NCBI RefSeq assembly: GCF_026210795.1
Contig: NC_089448.1
Span: 2,790,001 to 2,854,000, forward strand
Source of the DNA: Rhizophagus irregularis
Lineage: Eukaryota; Glomeromycota; Glomeromycetes; Glomerales; Glomeraceae
Direction of reading: 5' to 3'
DNA length: 64,000 nucleotides
The translations under genes and the position numbers were made by a program. Of this stretch, positions 42,262 through 54,472 are shown one piece after another. The notes beneath the pieces were generated by a model. That model worked only from the letters and a program-made list of their open reading frames with translations. It made no database searches and was not told the DNA's origin. Position 1 is the stretch's first letter, and each line of letters opens with the position of its first letter.

Positions 42262-43076
42262 ATGTTATTAAATTTTATTAATCATTCATTATCATATCAT
42301 ACACCATTATTCATAGCATATTTCTTACTCTTTTTAATAAACGTATTATTTGATACATGTTTATCAAATTCCGATTCAACATATTATTCTCTTTTATTTG
42401 ATTATGATAATGATTCAAATTATGATTATTTTTCATCATCATCAACAACATCTAATAATATATCTTTTATAAGAAAATCTTCAAAATCCTTTTTTTTCTT
42501 TTATTTTATAAATTCATTTTGTTTTGGTTTACCTTTTATTTTTATTTTATTATTAGAATATAATAATAATGATGATGATATTATTGGTAAAATTTATCCT
42601 TATCAATTTGAATCTTTCATTTCTTGGTTTGGTATATTTTTGATTTTTTTGGGTATTTGGTTAAGATGGTATGCTATGAGAATCAATAAATTTTTTACTA
42701 GAATTCTTAGAATTGGTGAAGAATTCATAGTTACTGAAGGTATATATTATAATGAGATATTTTGAAATGTTTATTGAAATGTTTTCCTAATTTTTTTAAT
42801 TATAACATTTTCCTAATTTTATAATTCTTCTTCTTTTTTTATTAAGGTCCATATAGATATATTAGACATCCAGGTTATTTGGGTCAATTGTTAATATGGA
42901 TTGGTTTTGGTTTATCATCAGGGAATTATTTAGTTGCTTTAATTATTTTTATTGCAATTATTTTAACTTATTTGTATAGAATTAGAAAAGAAGAAGTTGT
43001 TTTATTAAGAACTTTTGGTGTTGATTATTTGGAATATTCTACTAGAGTTAGTAAATTAATTCCTTACATTTATTAA
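42262..43076 (+). CDS. STE14: Isoprenylcysteine carboxyl methyltransferase (ICMT/Ste14)
   Basis: Two exons (42262-42739, 42847-43076) joined by a 107-bp GT-AG intron give about 235 residues, the usual family size. Several hydrophobic segments span the length. The C-terminal half holds the family signature after the splice (EGPYRYIRHPGYLG) and the cofactor-binding end with RIRKEEVVLLRTFG. It is an ER membrane enzyme that methylates the farnesyl- or geranylgeranyl-cysteine left at the C-terminus of CAAX proteins, using S-adenosylmethionine. Substrates in fungi include Ras/Rho proteins and a-factor-type pheromones. It contains a Ser/Asn/Asp-rich insertion at about 43-75 between the first membrane segments. 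It lies directly beside the HMG array. Confidence 0.92.
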
Positions 43077-43309
43077 AAAAAAACAATCCCACTGGATGAA
43101 AAAAATATGGACCCCTTAAAAATAACATTCTTTTGTAGATATAAATATATATATATATATTTTATATATAAGTGAAATATAAACAATCTTTATTAAGTTT
43201 TATTAATTTAATGTATATTATTATAATAAGATCATTTCTTATACAATTTATACAATTTTAAATTAAAATTAAATATTTAAGGAAACTTTTTCCCATATAA
43301 AATAAATTA

Positions 43310-43660
43310 TTTCTATTCTATTTTCCTATCACATCCAAACTTTAACTACCTCCGACCTAAGATCGATCTTTGCTTTTTTATCAATTTAAAACATTACCAC
43401 TCATCGGTATATCAACATCCAAACGTTAACTACTTCCGATCTTAGATCGATATTCTATTCTCTAACTATCTTATCAAAACGTTACCACTCATCGATACAT
43501 CTAACGTTAACTTCTTCCGACTTCAGATCGATGTTCTATTCTCTATCTTTGCTTTCCTATCAAATCACTTATCAATATATCTTTGCTTTCCTATCACACC
43601 CAAACCATTAATTTCTTCCGACCTCAAACGTTGACTTCAATGTCTACTTCCGACCCGGAT
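43310..43660. repeat. Degenerate minisatellite downstream of ICMT
   Basis: Four to five imperfect units of about 70-115 bp combine TTAACTACTTCCGA, CTTAGATCGAT, TCTATCTTTGCTTTCCTATC and ACCACTCATCGATA motifs. It lies between the convergent 3' ends of ICMT and the minus-strand gene ending at 43809. It is non-coding. Confidence 0.7.
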
Positions 43661-43808
43661 AATTGTAACCATTTTACTTCACCTAAGTGATTATCAAAGG
43701 CGGCATCTGTTCGGATAAATTATCCGTAAAAGGAAGAATGATAAACTGCGATGTTTAAAAAGATTAAACATCAATGAATTAAAAAATTTTCTCTTTTTAA
43801 CACAATAA

Positions 43809-46082
43809 TCAAAACATTGTATCAAAAAATGTGTCTTCTGAATCTTGATTCTTCTCATTTAAAAAGTATTGTGATTTTGAATCATATATCTCTCGTCCTT
43901 GAAATAAATCATTAGTTTTATCTCTAAAAGGACTTTTCGGTCGTAAATGTGATGACATTACGTTCAAATTATTTCGCTTATTAGGTGATTCCAAATCAGA
44001 ATCTATATCGTGCATATCTTCTTCTTCAAATGAATCATAATCTAATAAATCAATGTCATTATCTATATTATCTTTTTGTGAAAACTTTGTAGTGTATTCA
44101 TTACATGTGTTCATAGTTGTTGTATCTTTGATTCCAAAGAGAAACTGTATATCTTCCTCATCCCAAAAGTTTTCATAATTCTCGGAATCTGAAGATTGTT
44201 CCAATTCTTCTTCAACCAAATTTTGATTATCTTCAAACTCATCAAACATTGATTCGACATCATCAACATCCAGCACCTTTTCAATAATGTTCATGTCATC
44301 ATTATCAAATAATGATTCATTATCTTCAGATTCCAGATTAACAGATAAATCATAATCCGTATCATTGGTTTGATAAGAAACATCAAAATCTGCTTCAGGC
44401 ACATCATGAGTAACCTTTGTCTTCTGTTTCAAATCAGAAGATTTTCTTGATTTAGCCGCTTCTCGTTCTTCGATGCGGCTGTCTAATACCTCTTCGTCAC
44501 TTGACGAATGCTAAAAAAAGATCAAAGTAAATTTCATAATAATAATAATAATAAACATCTAAATAAAATTTTGATTTCTCACCTCAACAAATGATGTAGT
44601 AGGCACATTTATGTCTTTGGCAATAGTGTATAACCCATTTTCCAGGATGTTCCTTATCCGTTTCGAAGTCAGATTCTGGTCTTTAATATCTTGTTGTAAT
44701 GGGAACGATAAATTAACCCGATCACGCGTTTCCTGAAAAAAAAAACTCAATTTAATTAATTTAATTATTACTTATATATTATTAGTAATTCAATCGTTAA
44801 TGTATAATAAAAAAATGGTATACTTGGATGTGTTTATTGGTTTGCGATCGAAACTCATCATTAGGACTATTTCTGATAATACGCGCGATAGAATTCGAAA
44901 TTGTTGGAATATACTTTGTTATAGATTGTAATTTCTATAGCAAATCCAAACAGAAAGCAGATTACATAACATAAATAAGGGTACACAACGGTTGTACGCT
45001 TTGATTATAATGCTTACTTCCTGATAATTTGGTGAAAATATGAGCGGATATCGTTGCGATAATAGGTTTTTCATTAAGCTTCGAAATGCCAAATCAATTG
45101 CGGCGATTTCTAAGGAGAGTTCCTGCTTTTCTGTTGTTAACTTCCGTCGTAACAATGCTGCGTGTGTGACGCGAAATATTGTCAAGGAAAATAAATAGAT
45201 TGAAAACGTATTAAATAATTATTAACAAAAATGGATATCATCATTAATGGTAACCCAATTTAATATAATAGTCAATTGAGTTAGCGTTCCGTGTGGTGGT
45301 ATCTGGTTTGCCTGATCGTGAGAAATGTATGGCATAGAGCATTGGCTTCCAGCTGCATATAACCAGTATTCTAAATGATCGAGTGCACGATTAATATAAA
45401 TCTTTTTTAAGTGGTTTGTAAAATATGAGAAAACTAACTTTTACTAAATTGTCGAGATTTTACTATTGGTTCGGGTTCAATATTAGAGAATCCAAATTGC
45501 TTCCATATCTATCAATAATTAGCATTTGATTAAATCTAATCCATAATTAAAGATTCAAAATCCATGATTAAAGATTCATATAATAATAATATACCTCTGG
45601 TCTACATAGGCGCTTTAGTACTATACTTTCTTTTTTCGTATTAAGAGTATATAATTTGCCGTCTATCCTGTTAACAAAGTGTTTTAAGAGTCAAAGATAC
45701 TTTTCAAACGCGTAAATAAACGTAAATTTTGGCTTAAAATAATATAATTATAAAAGGATATATTGACATTGGCTTTTCCCTCTGACAAAATAATGTCCAT
45801 TTTTTGAATGTCCTCTTCACTGAGCTGGTTCATGGTCGGAATTAGTTGTAGGTTATATTCGATACTTTGAACACACGTTATTTTTAACATGCTAAACGTC
45901 GGTTGTTGAACGGCTTCGGTTACTGTTTTCAGGCAATTTGGAGTTATACACAAAGTCGAAGTACGTTCAATTGTGTGATTAGGAAAGGTTTGCGTCGCAA
46001 CACTTCTAACACTTTTTTTGGAGGACATTATTATGGACATTATTAAGGTAAAGTTTCGTGTAGATAATCGGAAATGACCCAA
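43809..46082 (-). CDS. Uncharacterised multi-exon protein with acidic C-terminal tail
   Basis: About eight exons on the minus strand. From the 3' end: 43809-44510, 44583-44732, 44824-44934, 45018-45157, 45227-45370, 45439-45508, 45595-about 45665, and a first exon ending at about 45700-45790 and starting at 46028 (MSSKKSVRSV) or 46082. Phases agree across all junctions except the first intron, whose boundaries I could not settle. The product is about 540-580 residues. The middle contains conserved-looking stretches (KYWLYAAGSQC … IPPHGTLTQLTIILNW; RRKLTTEKQELSLEIAAIDLAFRSL, mostly helical). The last 235 residues begin HSSSDEEV and are strongly acidic, likely disordered. I do not recognise the family. 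It is divergent with the TMEM230-like gene. Confidence 0.65.
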
Positions 46083-46360
46083 TAATGTAAATATATTTAT
46101 GATTGGTTGTCATGAAATTTGATCACATGATATGATGAAAATCCACTAACCTCTTTTACAAACTTTTATATACTTATATGAAAGTCGGAAGACTTGCGTT
46201 TTGCAAATATATCGTTTTTGATTAATCGTTCTTTGTTTCATAAATTCTTCACACTGTTGATATTTTTTTTTTACTTCCCAGTTCTTTTTAATTTATTACC
46301 ATATAAGCCGAACAATAATTTCTATAACAGTATAACAGTTTTATTTTACTGAATATAAAA

Positions 46361-46950
46361 ATGCGAGGTTTAAGAGGGTTTAGAACGAGAAGATATATAC
46401 AACTGGAAGACACTGGCTTTTCCGATGCGCAGTTTCGAAGACCAGTTTACCCGAGTACGTTATTATTGTTATTGTTTGATTTGAAATTTTTAATATCTGT
46501 CTTTATATTGATTGATTAAATTTTTTTTCATATTTATATAGTTCCATGGAAATCAATTATTTTAGCTACAATTTTATTTGTACTGGGTTCTTTAGGGATT
46601 ATTTTGGGATCACTTATTATAACTGGTGTTATCGCAAACGAGGTATGAATTTTTTAAATTTAAAATTTAAAAGCATTATCATAGAATATTTTTTATTTAT
46701 AAATCAAATGTTTAAATAATTTAGGAATGGTTAGATAGAGGAAAACCTTTCTTTTTCCTTGGGTCGTTATTATTTATACCTGGTAATTAAAAAATAAGAA
46801 ATAATTTGGTTATTTTGTGATTTGATTTTTTTTCTTAACTAAAATATTTCATTTTCTCATTATTGAATAGGTGCTTATCATGTTGGACTTGCTTATTATG
46901 CATATAAAGGATATGATGGCTATGATTTCAATCAAATCCCTGACTGGTAA
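46361..46950 (+). CDS. TMEM230-like membrane protein
   Basis: Four exons (46361-46454, 46542-46642, 46725-46782, 46871-46950) give 110 residues. Two transmembrane segments (about 33-55 and 68-90) are followed by the family ending YHVGLAYYAYKGYDGYDF…IPDW, which matches the TMEM230/TMEM134 family closely (YYAxKGYxGYxxxxIPD). The animal protein resides in secretory, endosomal and recycling vesicles and affects vesicle trafficking; the fungal role is inferred. It is divergent with the minus-strand gene starting near 46028-46082, sharing a promoter region of about 300 bp. Confidence 0.9.
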
Positions 46951-47145
46951 AAATCAAAATAATATATAAACCACTTATTAAGTATATTAAGTATATGTGT
47001 ATTTTAGAATGTTACATAACAAATTATTATATTATATTATGTACATGAATTCATTAGTTTAAATCATTATATTAAGTCATTAAATTAAATTCATTTTTTC
47101 ATATAATTTTGGAGGGTTAATTATGTTAATTATATTAATATCTAA

Positions 47146-47868
47146 TTAATTATTTAATGAATCTTCTTGCTTAATTATAAATAATTCATCTCTCCGAAAT
47201 TCTTGTGCGAAAATTTGACCACTAGTTCCAAGCACTATCGTTACGAATACTATTAACCCTAATCTAATCATTTTGTGGCTTTGTCTATATTCCAATGAAC
47301 CCCTCATATTCTTTTCTCTCTCTTTATGAACTTCAGATTTTGCTCTCCTGAGTTCTTCCCCATAATGTCTTTGAAAATGTTCCTGAAAATTGAACTCTGT
47401 TCGTTGCTTATTATGAAAATTAAATCCTGATTTACTACGTCCAGTTGTACCAGAATACACACCAGAATTATTTCCACGATGTCTCACATGAGGTCGATTA
47501 TAATAAGAATTTGAAGGTTTATTGTTTAGTTGGTGCCGTATTGATTGATCATATTCTCTTCGACTTTGTTCTTTGCTTAATATTGAATATGCTTCATTTA
47601 TGCGAATAAATTTTGAAGCAGCCGTTTTATCTCCTATATTTGCATCTGGGTGATATTTTTTTGATAATTTATAAAATTGTGACTTTATTAATTTGGGATC
47701 AGCCTCGGGAGGAACTCCTAAAACATCATAATGGTGCCGTGAAATTATAAGTGATTGCGAAAAAAAACGACGTTGAGTATATGAATTAAGCGAGAAACTA
47801 AAAGGACTTGAAGAACAATTACAACAACCAAATACTTTTTTCATATTGAGAACAGTTATAAATTTCAA
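47146..47868 (-). CDS. Mitochondrial J-domain co-chaperone
   Basis: 240 residues, one exon. The N-terminus (1-42) is rich in Ser, Arg and aromatic residues with RRFFSQS, a plausible mitochondrial presequence. The J domain spans about 46-110, with HYDVLGV at the start, the HPD catalytic loop at residues 73-75, and the NEAYSILSKEQSRREYD end. A basic linker follows, then one hydrophobic segment (about 200-222), so it is probably a single-pass membrane J-protein of the DNAJC type. J proteins stimulate Hsp70 ATPase through HPD. There is no Gly/Phe-rich or zinc-finger domain, excluding DnaJ types I and II. It is divergent with CutA1, 110 bp apart. Confidence 0.88.
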   Translation of the reverse strand: MKFITVLNMKKVFGCCNCSSSPFSFSLNSYTQRRFFSQSLIISRHHYDVLGVPPEADPKLIKSQFYKLSKKYHPDANIGDKTAASKFIRINEAYSILSKEQSRREYDQSIRHQLNNKPSNSYYNRPHVRHRGNNSGVYSGTTGRSKSGFNFHNKQRTEFNFQEHFQRHYGEELRRAKSEVHKEREKNMRGSLEYRQSHKMIRLGLIVFVTIVLGTSGQIFAQEFRRDELFIIKQEDSLNN

Positions 47869-47978
47869 AATGCGGGGAAAAGGTAAAATAACAGATAACT
47901 GAGGTTACGTAATTATTACGAGCTGTCATTGGTTGATTAAAAACCACAAAATAATCAAAAAAAATTTGGTCATCAATC

Positions 47979-48756
47979 ATGATTCCTTCACTTTTACGAT
48001 CACGTCGTTTTCATCAACCATTCCGCTTTCCGCATTCTAAACCTTTGACTTTACGCTTATTCACCTTTACTCTTCTTCTTACACATTTATCACCTCGTCT
48101 TTTTTCAACAACTTTAGCGTGTGCAGCTCCTTCGTTAAAGACAGTTATGGAGAGTGCTGCGGCGTCACGTATCGTATATGTTACATGTCCGAATGCTGAG
48201 GTTGCTAATAAATTATCACGAGGTATAAGGTTTCCCAATAAGCATGGTTTCAATTCTTTTTACACTTGATAATTAATTAATCTTCACCAAAGGTTTATTA
48301 CAAGAGAAACTTGTTGCTTGCGTTAATATTATACCACAAGTTACTTCCCTTTATTGTAAGTTTAATTAGTTTACAAATTTCATTTTTTCGTGTTCTCTTA
48401 AGTCTTGCTTCAAATGATTTAGGGTGGGAAGGCAAAATTGAAGAGTCTACAGAACAATTGTTAATGATAAAAACTTTGGAAAAGGTAAGTAAGCAAGTTT
48501 TAAGAATTCGCTTCAATAATTTTGTAATTAATTGTCTTCTTCTTTAGCATGTTAGTGAACTCACAGATTATGTAAATAAAAATCATGGTTACGAAGTTCC
48601 GGAGGTGCTTTCTGTTAAAGTATGAAATCAGCTTTTTTATTCATTTTTTCCACATTGTCATGTAAAGAAATTAACCCTGAGCCTTTGTTTGTGAAATAGA
48701 TTGATGCGGGTAACGAGTCATATTTAAAATGGATCAAAGATAGTGTTAAACGATGA
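47979..48756 (+). CDS. CutA1 divalent-cation tolerance family protein
   Basis: Five exons (47979-48222, 48293-48355, 48423-48484, 48548-48619, 48700-48756) sum to 498 nt in frame, 165 residues. The first 50 residues are Arg/Leu/Phe-rich and hydrophobic, a targeting sequence or signal anchor. The conserved CutA core follows: IVYVTCPNAEVANKLSR, LLQEKLVACVNIIPQ, SLYWWEGKIEESTEQLLMIKT, YEVPEVLSV and YLKWIKDSV. CutA1 forms stable trimers; the bacterial protein was linked to copper tolerance and the animal one to acetylcholinesterase anchoring. The biochemical function in fungi is unknown. It shares a very short bidirectional promoter with the J-protein gene. Confidence 0.92.
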
Positions 48757-48955
48757 ATTAGATTTATCTTGTAAAATTCTCTTATTTTTGTATAAATTTT
48801 TTTATATGTAAAACTATTATAACTAAATGTTATACGGGTGTAAGGATGATCTTCACGTGAACGCAATTAAAGTTAATTTTTGGTATAAATCATTTAAAAA
48901 TTTTTTCTCCTTTAAAAACGTGTCCTTGATACTTTACCGTACATATTGAACGAAC

Positions 48956-51900
48956 ATGAAAAACAATACAAAGATTTACCGTTGCATTCCTCCTTCACCA
49001 AATTGGTTCTCGTTTAATATTGCTTCATTATCTCCAGAAACAAAATTGTTTGCATACGCTGCTTCTACTACTATATTTCTTCTAAATTCTGAAACATTAC
49101 AATATGTCGGACATTTATCAGGACATTCTAGTAAAATAAACGCGCTGGACACAGCTGGCACTTTATGTGCTAGTGGCAGCTCTGACAAAACTGTAAGGTG
49201 TTGGGATATGGAGAACCAACAGCAAGTCGCGTCCCTGACTTCTTTCAAGGTATTTTTGAATTATCTTGAGAGCATTAAAATCATTTCATATTTTCGATTG
49301 CGATTATTTCTCATTTACATTATATTAGAGCGATATAAATGCTGTTGCATGGACTACAGATAGGCAATTAATTGTATCAGGTACTATTTCGGATAATTAT
49401 TAATGAATTCATATTTATCGCGCTTAATTGTGTAATCTCATTTTATTAGGCGACAAACCTGGGGATTTAACTATTTGGAATCCTAATAATAATAAGATGA
49501 ACAAATGTTATTTTATTCAATCGCCTGTCGATTGTATTGTCGCATCACCAACCCATCATAGACTAATGGCAGTCGCGTAAGTTAACATGATGTATATTAA
49601 AATTTAATCCTGTTTGATTTGAAATATTTATCATGAAAATTTCACGTTTCACTAAATCTATTTCAGTTTTCGTAATGGTGCAATCCTTGTTATTAACATT
49701 GACTCAAATTTGAATGGTCATATTATGCGTCGATTAAATGGTCACGATCTTGAGATTCAAAGTTTATGTTGGGAACCAGGTAACTACTGTTAGACTAACC
49801 GTTAGACTACTTTTAGCTCTTTCAGAATTTAATGATTTAGATTAAAATTGATTAATAACCTTTTAATAACCATATAAACTAGGAAATGATATAACTTCTG
49901 GATATACACGGTTGGTTTCTGGATCTAGAGATAAAACGGTACGCATTTGGAATGTTGAAGAAGAAAAGCTTGCAAGAACAATCAATATGCCAGGCCCTTC
50001 GCCTCATTTGACGGATCAACAAAAGGGAAGGTTATTCATGTCCACTGTATGGATTCCCGGAAAGAATTGGCTGATTTCAGCTTCATATATGTAAATATAA
50101 ATTGTATCCTTGGGAATAAATTTTTTTGCCACGCTAACTGTTTTTCAAAGATAATTAATTGTTTTTTTTTTCTTTTTACTTACAGGGGAGATATTTATAT
50201 GTGGGACCTTGATATTTCACCGGCAAAATTCCAAAAATTTAATCTCCATAGTCGTCCTATTTTTACAATGCAATTCTTTTCTTGTGGCAAGAAAATGATT
50301 ACAACTTCAATGGACCGTCAGGTTTTTTGTTATATTCATATTAATTTAATCTTTTAAGTTACTTATTAACATAAAATTATTTATTAGATAATCATATGGA
50401 ACATTACCGAAAGAAAACCTATAGTTGCTGCGATTACTAATTCTCAATCTATTAGCGACTTAACCATTTCACCTGTGGATCCATATAAACTGGCAATTGG
50501 AGGTGGGGATAGTTCAGTTAAGATATGGAAGTTCGCAAGTCTTCAAAATTCATATGATATTTCATTATATTATAAGGGCCTTAAAACCAAAATATCTAGT
50601 GCAAGTATTTTAATTAATAATTATTTGTTATTTTTTACTATTTTTTTTTTTTGTTTTTGTTAATAACTTATCATATCTATTTGCTACTTCTACGTAAAGT
50701 TAAAATATCATCCAACTAAGGAAGGATTATTTGCTTATGGGACTGATATTGGTACAATTGGTTTGTTTGATGAATTCCAGAGTGATAAGAACTTTAAAAC
50801 CTTTACTTCTTATCATAAGAGCAAAGTGTATTCTATTCAATGGTGTATGCCAGAATGGTTAAATTGGTCAAAAGAAGAGTCACCGGGAGCGTTCGTTCTT
50901 AGTTGTGGAGGCGATGGACAAATATTACTAAGTGACACCGCTAAAATCAAGGCACCATCTATTTCCGTCAACGATATGATTAAAGAAGTTAATGCAGATT
51001 GGATACAAATCTTGAAGGTAAAATTTGAGAAACACTCATAAACTTGCATTTTTACAACTAAAAAGCATGTTTTTTTTAGAATAAATCTGGATATTTACCA
51101 AAACGAAGTGAAATTGCCGTACATCCTACCGGCAAATATTTTGCCGTTGGTAATGTTGACGGGCGGGTAGAAGTTTATGAATTACCTTCGTTAAAAGTTA
51201 TATATCATAATGTTGGACATCGTGCCACAATTAATAAGCTTTCATGGTGCCCTCCAGGTTTGTTGTTATGTATCTTATATTTGTGATAATTTGTCTCTAT
51301 AATAAATATATTTTGTAATCTTTTTAGATGCTGAAGGAAATTCTTTTCTAATTGCATGTGGATCAGATGATACATTAGTTACAATTCATGATTTAAGCGA
51401 TCCGGAAAAATTAGCTTCTACGGGTAATTATTTTTTTAACTGTTTGTTAATCGGGATTAATTTAAATTATGTTGATTGATTCACACACGCACACATATAT
51501 ATGTTGCGTTTATTATAGTTTACATTCCAACATCGTCGAGTAAACTAATTCTTCAAATGCACAAAAGAGGGGTAACCGGTATCTCATGGTGTCCAACTAA
51601 TACTACTAAGCTTCTTTCTTCGTCATTTGATGGAACAGCTATTGTAATTAAATTATATTAATTGTTTTATGAATTTGATGGACACTTATGCTAATTTATT
51701 ATTTTATTTTCAAGGTTTGGAATTTATTGGATGGTTCTCCAATTTCTCTATTCTGTGGACATCAACCCCAAAGTCGATTATTTTGTACAGAATGGAGTTT
51801 GCATGATGAAGATTTAGTTTTTACTGCAGGAGATGATGCAATGTGTATTGCTTGGAGGCCCAGCGAGAATATCTATAAACAAAATAAAGGTATCGTTAAA

Positions 51901-53934
51901 ATTTCCGTGCTAGTTTTGTTTCCTTTAATGGATCCAAATAATAATATTAAATAATAATGATAAAAAAGACGCACTAAATGAAAACAAACCAAAATCGGTC
52001 TTGTTGAATGAAAAATCGTCATCTTCGACGCAAAGTATAGTGTCAGCAGAAGCTATGGATGTTCAGTCAACGGTAAAAAAAGATACTGTTGTGCCCACAG
52101 AAGTTGGACGCAAACCGGACAATCGGTCATCCAAAAAAACTAAAAAATTAAAAAATCTATTTCCTGTTAGTTCTATTCCCGCTCGGCGTAAGAATCTTCA
52201 ATATAAGATTTTTGAGCTTGCACATAAATTATATGGAGGAGAATGGGAAAAAGCTATGAATTTATGGGATGGCAAGGAACCTGATAAAGAAAATATCGTT
52301 GATTCACAGAAGTCGACGTTCGATCAGCTCTTCTTTGGAGATAAATACATGGCAAGGAAAGTTATGTCAAAAGAAGGTATAATATATTCATATTTATTTA
52401 TTTCAATTTAATAAACTTCGGTAACGTAATTAATTATTAAATATTTAACGTATTTTGGCAGTTGCAACACATAATGAAACAGGCGCTACTTTCAATTTAG
52501 GTGGCTTAGATGCAAATCCTGCAATTTTATTAGATTTATGGTCTAGTAATTTCGCCTCATTGGTTAAACGTACCGAAGACACTGAGGAATTTTCTGAGCA
52601 AGATTGGATGATTCTTGCTCTTAGTCCTATTGGTAAGAGCTCTTTTTATAGGACTAAGTATGTTAAATAGAACAAGCAGAATGTTTATTTTTATGTTAAT
52701 TCGCAGCTGGACGAGATGTATGGCTGTCTATGATGCGTCGGCAGGCTCAAAAGCTCGCAGCAAAAAACGATCATCATGGATCTGTTATGTGTTGGATTGC
52801 GTGTGGAGAAATACGTGAAGCAATTAAGATTTACCATAGAGCTGAAATGTTCCGGTAAATCAATAATAAAAAATTTTTTTTAAAACGAACCGTTATAAAA
52901 AAACATATGCTAACGTCCCTACTTTTAGTGAAGCTATAGCTCTAGCAAAGCAACGACTTCCCGATGATGATCCTATTTTTTCTGATTTATATAACTCATG
53001 GGCGATTCAACTAGAAAAGGAAGAGGCATACGAACAGGCTGCCTTGTGGTAGCTATATTATGAATTTTCATTTGATTGTGCATGACTTTTGTTATATTAA
53101 ACATGAGTATTTTTTTTTTCTTTATTAAGCTTTAACTAATATTGTCTATTTTGGTTCAGCCACCTCGTGGCAAAAAAAGAAAATTCAGTGCATTACGTTT
53201 TGAACACTTTAGCACGTCGAGGAGACCCTTCCTCACTTCGCGCTGCAGCAAGCTTAGCATTAATGCTTAAAGATGATTCTGCTGAAGAACGAATACGTCG
53301 TTATCATGAAAGGGAAGAAGAAAAAAAGGCATCAAATATGGAAGGAAATTTTGCTGGAATTCAATCATTAAATTTGCAATCCTCAAGCGCCTCAGACATG
53401 AAACATAAATCTTTGGGAAAAAGTGATATTAATGGCATATCAAGTTTAGACGAGTCAACATTTGGTTCAAATTCTACAAATATGATACCTAAGGCTGATG
53501 CAGAAATTAAGAAAAAGTATATTGATGAAAAGGATCATGAACCATCCTTTGGATCTGTAAGTGACGAAAAAAGCATGAAGCATGGGTCCTCAGAAACCAA
53601 AACTGATATAGAAATTAAGAAAAAAGATATTAATGAGAGAAATCATGAATCATCAATGGAATCTGTAAGTGACAAGAAGGTCAAGAATTTAAATAATAAT
53701 TTAACAGATGTACCATTTGATGGAAATGACTCTTTAGAGTCATCTCATGACGTAACTGCACCTCAATACATAGAAACAACACAACTTAATAATAATATTA
53801 CAGACAATCATGAATTTATACTGGATAAAGAAGTTGATTATGTAGAAACGCGTATTACAAATAATAAAAAAGTGATTATCGATCCTGGACAAATTGAAAT
53901 CAGTTTGAGTTCAGATGAAGAGATTGAAATATAG
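48956..53934 (+). CDS. Gemin5-like WD40 repeat protein
   Basis: About 17 exons encode roughly 1,220 residues. The N-terminal two thirds (about residues 1-700) are a long series of WD40 repeats (CASGSSDKTVRCWD, LVSGSRDKTVRIWN, LAIGGGDSSVKIWK, LLSSSFDGTAIVWN), long enough for two beta-propellers as in Gemin5. A basic linker (KKTKKLKNLF) follows, then an alpha-helical TPR-like part (DVWLSMMRRQAQKLAAKN … MCWIACGEIREAIKIYHRAE) matching the Gemin5 dimerisation region. The last exon (53160-53934) ends in a low-complexity acidic tail with an internal duplication. Human Gemin5 recognises snRNAs for SMN-complex loading of Sm cores and also affects translation; the role here is inferred. Splice sites were read by eye, so exact exon limits may shift. 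Confidence 0.85.
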
Positions 53935-54472
53935 GCGATTTACTAATATAAAATAATAATAATGTTAAAGAAATTTTATAATTAAATTAATAATTAAAAT
54001 CGAATGATTTATTAATGAATAAAGTAAAAATGTATCAAAAACTGCGTCACAACATCGGCGTAATCTATCGGTGTAACCTTGTACAGTTGTAGTAGTTTCC
54101 GACTGGGGACAGCCGTAAAATAGTTTTAAAAAAAGATCACTGATTTTGATCTTTGAAAAGAAAGTATAAATTTGTGTATCAAGATTATATCTGGCGTGTA
54201 TTATTTGTATAACGGTTAGTTGTCTCCTCCAATCAAATTTTTTTATCTTTTGCCCGATCTTTCCATCTTTTGAAGGACCATTTCACAAACAATTTAATTT
54301 CAGTTTTGTTTTTTCCTCCTTCACTTCTAACTGACCTTTCACTTTTCGTTTACATTTTTTTCTAGTCATCTACTTGTCACTTTTTTTTTGTTCTTAAACT
54401 TTTATCACGACGCAAACTTAATTTTTTCTTAACGGTTTATTATTCCTTTTTAATAATACAAAATGGCTGAAC
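53935..54472. other. Spacer and promoter of the V-ATPase subunit gene
   Basis: About 540 bp between genes on the same strand. The part nearest the start codon (54290-54440) is pyrimidine-rich (TTTTCCTCCTTCACTTC and similar), which may be a fungal CT-rich promoter or leader. No further gene is seen. Confidence 0.45.
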
